Assembly (NCBI GenBank): GCA_937928755.1
Contig: CALEZI010000115.1
Location: forward strand, 1-14,800
Origin: an uncultured Rhodanobacteraceae bacterium
GTDB lineage: Bacteria > Pseudomonadota > Gammaproteobacteria > Xanthomonadales > SZUA-5
Direction of reading: 5' to 3'
DNA: 14,800 bases
In this document: piece after piece, positions 13,695 through 14,800 of the stretch
Position numbering within the stretch: the first letter of the stretch is position 1
Layout of the letters: every line of letters begins with the position of its first letter
The notes under the pieces: generated by a model
Told to the model about the DNA's origin: nothing
The model's input: the letters and a program-made list of their open reading frames with translations, nothing else
Database searches by the model: none
Program-made: the position numbers and the translations under genes

Positions 13695-14123
13695 ATGAAC
13701 ACCACCACAGTCAACGCCACCGGCCACACCGGCCAGCCGCTGGCCCATTACGACCCCGAAGTCGCCCAGCGCGTACAGGGCTGGCTCGACAGCGGGCAGC
13801 CCCTGGTCTGGATTCCGATCCTGAGCCAAGAGAACTTCCCCGACACGCCCCCTGAGACCTTGCACTGGCTTGATTCGCAGCAAGCGGCCCTCCACGTGCC
13901 AATTGGCGCACCGGCCGACCTGCTGCGGATGCCCGAAGGCGTGACCGGCTGGCTGATGCCTGAGGGCGCCGTGGATACCGATGTGGCCTGCGGTGTGTGG
14001 AATGGCGAGCTCTACATCCTGGGCGTAAAGGACAAGCGCAACGGCTGCAAGCAGACCTTGCTGAGTGGCTTTGCTGATCGCGCCACAGAGGGCGCCGATC
14101 CCGCCAACCAGAGCGCGGTTTGA
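13695..14123 (+). CDS. Unknown 142-aa protein
   Basis: A small acidic soluble protein that I do not recognise. It carries a Trp-rich middle (VQGWLDSGQPLVWIPILSQENF), a segment with repeated Pro/Met and Trp (LRMPEGVTGWLMPEGAVD), and a beta-hairpin-like stretch near the C-terminus (VACGVWNGELYILGVKDKRNGCKQTLL) with two Cys residues. There is no signal peptide or membrane helix. ATG 13695 has AAGGAG seven nucleotides upstream, one of the best ribosome-binding sites in the window. It is preceded by the GGTTACC array and followed after 60 nt by the DUF2924 gene. Function is unknown; the context suggests an accessory gene of the recombinase end of the element. Confidence 0.72.
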   Translation: MNTTTVNATGHTGQPLAHYDPEVAQRVQGWLDSGQPLVWIPILSQENFPDTPPETLHWLDSQQAALHVPIGAPADLLRMPEGVTGWLMPEGAVDTDVACGVWNGELYILGVKDKRNGCKQTLLSGFADRATEGADPANQSAV

Positions 14124-14183
14124 CTTGGCTTGTGCCCGCCACAGCGCGTTCATGCAGGTGTCTCAACCACAGGAGTTTTTGCC

Positions 14184-14660
14184 ATGACCGATGCCACGCA
14201 CGCCGGCGGCCCCCACACATCCCTGCGCGCCCAGCTCGCCGCACTGCCTTCCCTGCCGATGGCCAGCCTTTGGGCGCTGTGGGATCAGCACTTTCCCCGG
14301 CGGCCCAGCCACCGCAATCGCCACTACGTCGAATCGCGTCTGGCCTACCGCATCCAGGAGCAGGCCTGCGGGGCGCTGCCCACCAACATCCGCAAGATGC
14401 TGGTCGAGGCCGGGGCCAAGCATTCCAAGATCAAGTCCGCCGCCGGGCGCAGCACGCAAACCTTGCTGATGCCCGGCACCACGCTGATCCGCGAATGGGA
14501 TGAGCGGCAGTATCGCGTCACTGTCACGCCCGACGGCTTGTACGAACTGAACGGCCAGATCTTCAAAAGTCTGTCGGCGGCGGCGCGTCACATCACCGGC
14601 ACGCAGTGGAATGGGCCGAAGTTTTTTGGCCTGCGTGACGGCAAGGCAGGTGCGCGATGA
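14184..14660 (+). CDS. DUF2924 domain protein
   Basis: A 158-aa protein matching the DUF2924 pattern end to end: an N-terminal helix pair with LAALPSLPMASLWALWDQHF (18-37), SHRNRHYVESRLAYRIQEQACG (42-63), then the C-terminal conserved block PGTTLIREWDERQYRVTV (97-114), LNGQIFKSLSAAARHITG (122-139) and WNGPKFFGL (142-150). The last block resembles small domains found in recombinase partners. DUF2924 genes sit almost always next to a serine recombinase gene, and here the stop overlaps the start of one (ATGA), so a role as recombinase accessory factor is the standard guess. ATG 14184 is chosen for AGGAG eight nucleotides upstream. The protein is complete although its partner is not. Confidence 0.9.
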   Translation: MTDATHAGGPHTSLRAQLAALPSLPMASLWALWDQHFPRRPSHRNRHYVESRLAYRIQEQACGALPTNIRKMLVEAGAKHSKIKSAAGRSTQTLLMPGTTLIREWDERQYRVTVTPDGLYELNGQIFKSLSAAARHITGTQWNGPKFFGLRDGKAGAR

Positions 14661-14800
14661 AGGCCGCGATTGCATCCCCTGCCGTGCCACCCAAACGCTG
14701 CGCGGTGTACTGCCGCGTCTCCAGCGACGAACGGCTCGATCAGTCCCCTGAATCCGTGTTCGTAAAAGATCAAACCTCTCCTGCGGCTGCAAGCGGATGA
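14657..14800 (+). CDS. Serine recombinase, truncated to its first ~29 residues plus foreign tail
   Basis: A 47-aa reading frame whose residues 13-29 (KRCAVYCRVSSDERLDQ) are the start of a serine recombinase catalytic domain, with R20 and the presumed nucleophile S22 in the Y-x-R-V-S motif. Family members of this island type continue with an FNS-x-DAQ segment and usually run to ~500 aa or more. Here the sequence switches after DQ to 18 residues without similarity to the family and stops at TGA 14798-14800. Neither of the other two forward frames restores the family sequence in the remaining ~56 bases. The start overlaps the DUF2924 stop. It is a disrupted gene or a junction with inserted DNA or an assembly break; as it stands it cannot be an active recombinase. 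Confidence 0.75.
   Translation: MKAAIASPAVPPKRCAVYCRVSSDERLDQSPESVFVKDQTSPAAASG

Noticed and set aside
13420..13698. 92-codon plus-strand frame ending on the ATG of the 142-aa gene
   Set aside because: It lies in another frame of the 133-aa gene and then runs through the hairpin and GGTTACC array; the ATGA overlap is likely chance and the composition is Ala-rich.

Overview
This GC-rich window with strong GC3 bias, rich in Asp/Arg/Ala proteins, looks like a genomic island from a beta- or gammaproteobacterium. The taxon is inferred from protein style and base composition only. The window holds two back-to-back modules: a leftward restriction/defence operon (about 1-7810) and a rightward mobile-element backbone (about 7980-14800). 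They are separated by a 172-bp divergent regulatory region.

Left module (minus strand, transcription order from 7809 towards 1): a 65-aa HTH protein; an 824-aa N6-adenine methylase (HsdM type) with a PD-ExK nuclease domain at its N-terminus; a two-TRD specificity subunit HsdS; an McrB-type AAA+ motor; an McrC nuclease; and a RhuM-like N-terminal fragment. Junctions M/S, S/McrB and McrC/RhuM are ATGA overlaps, and the other gaps are 11-14 nt, so this is one tightly coupled operon. No HsdR translocase/helicase is present. The only DNA motor is McrB. This suggests, without proving it, a composite system in which a methylase/specificity pair is co-expressed with an McrBC motor-nuclease.

Right module (plus strand): a 67-aa protein, a DUF3489 protein, a 638-bp gene-free stretch filled with structured repeats, an unknown 316-aa protein, a second HTH protein, a DUF3987 P-loop protein, a repeat-bearing mini-ORF, three unknown proteins (299, 133 and 142 aa), a DUF2924 protein, and the first ~29 codons of a serine recombinase that runs into an unrelated tail and stops at the last base. 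DUF3489, DUF2924 and serine recombinase genes are commonly found together in proteobacterial islands, so this is the element backbone and the restriction operon is probably cargo.

The most unusual feature is a family of repeat modules at 8735-9299. Each has two arms made of ~9-bp units, inverted relative to each other and ~60-75 bp apart, around a GC-rich alternating purine-pyrimidine core. The core is conserved between modules while the arm sequence changes but stays self-complementary, which is a covariation signature. Related unit arrays recur at 12075-12157 (TGCGAA units) and 13620-13675 (GGTTACC units). Three of these arrays lie just 5' of plus-strand start codons. No tRNA, rRNA, CRISPR array or complete insertion sequence was seen.
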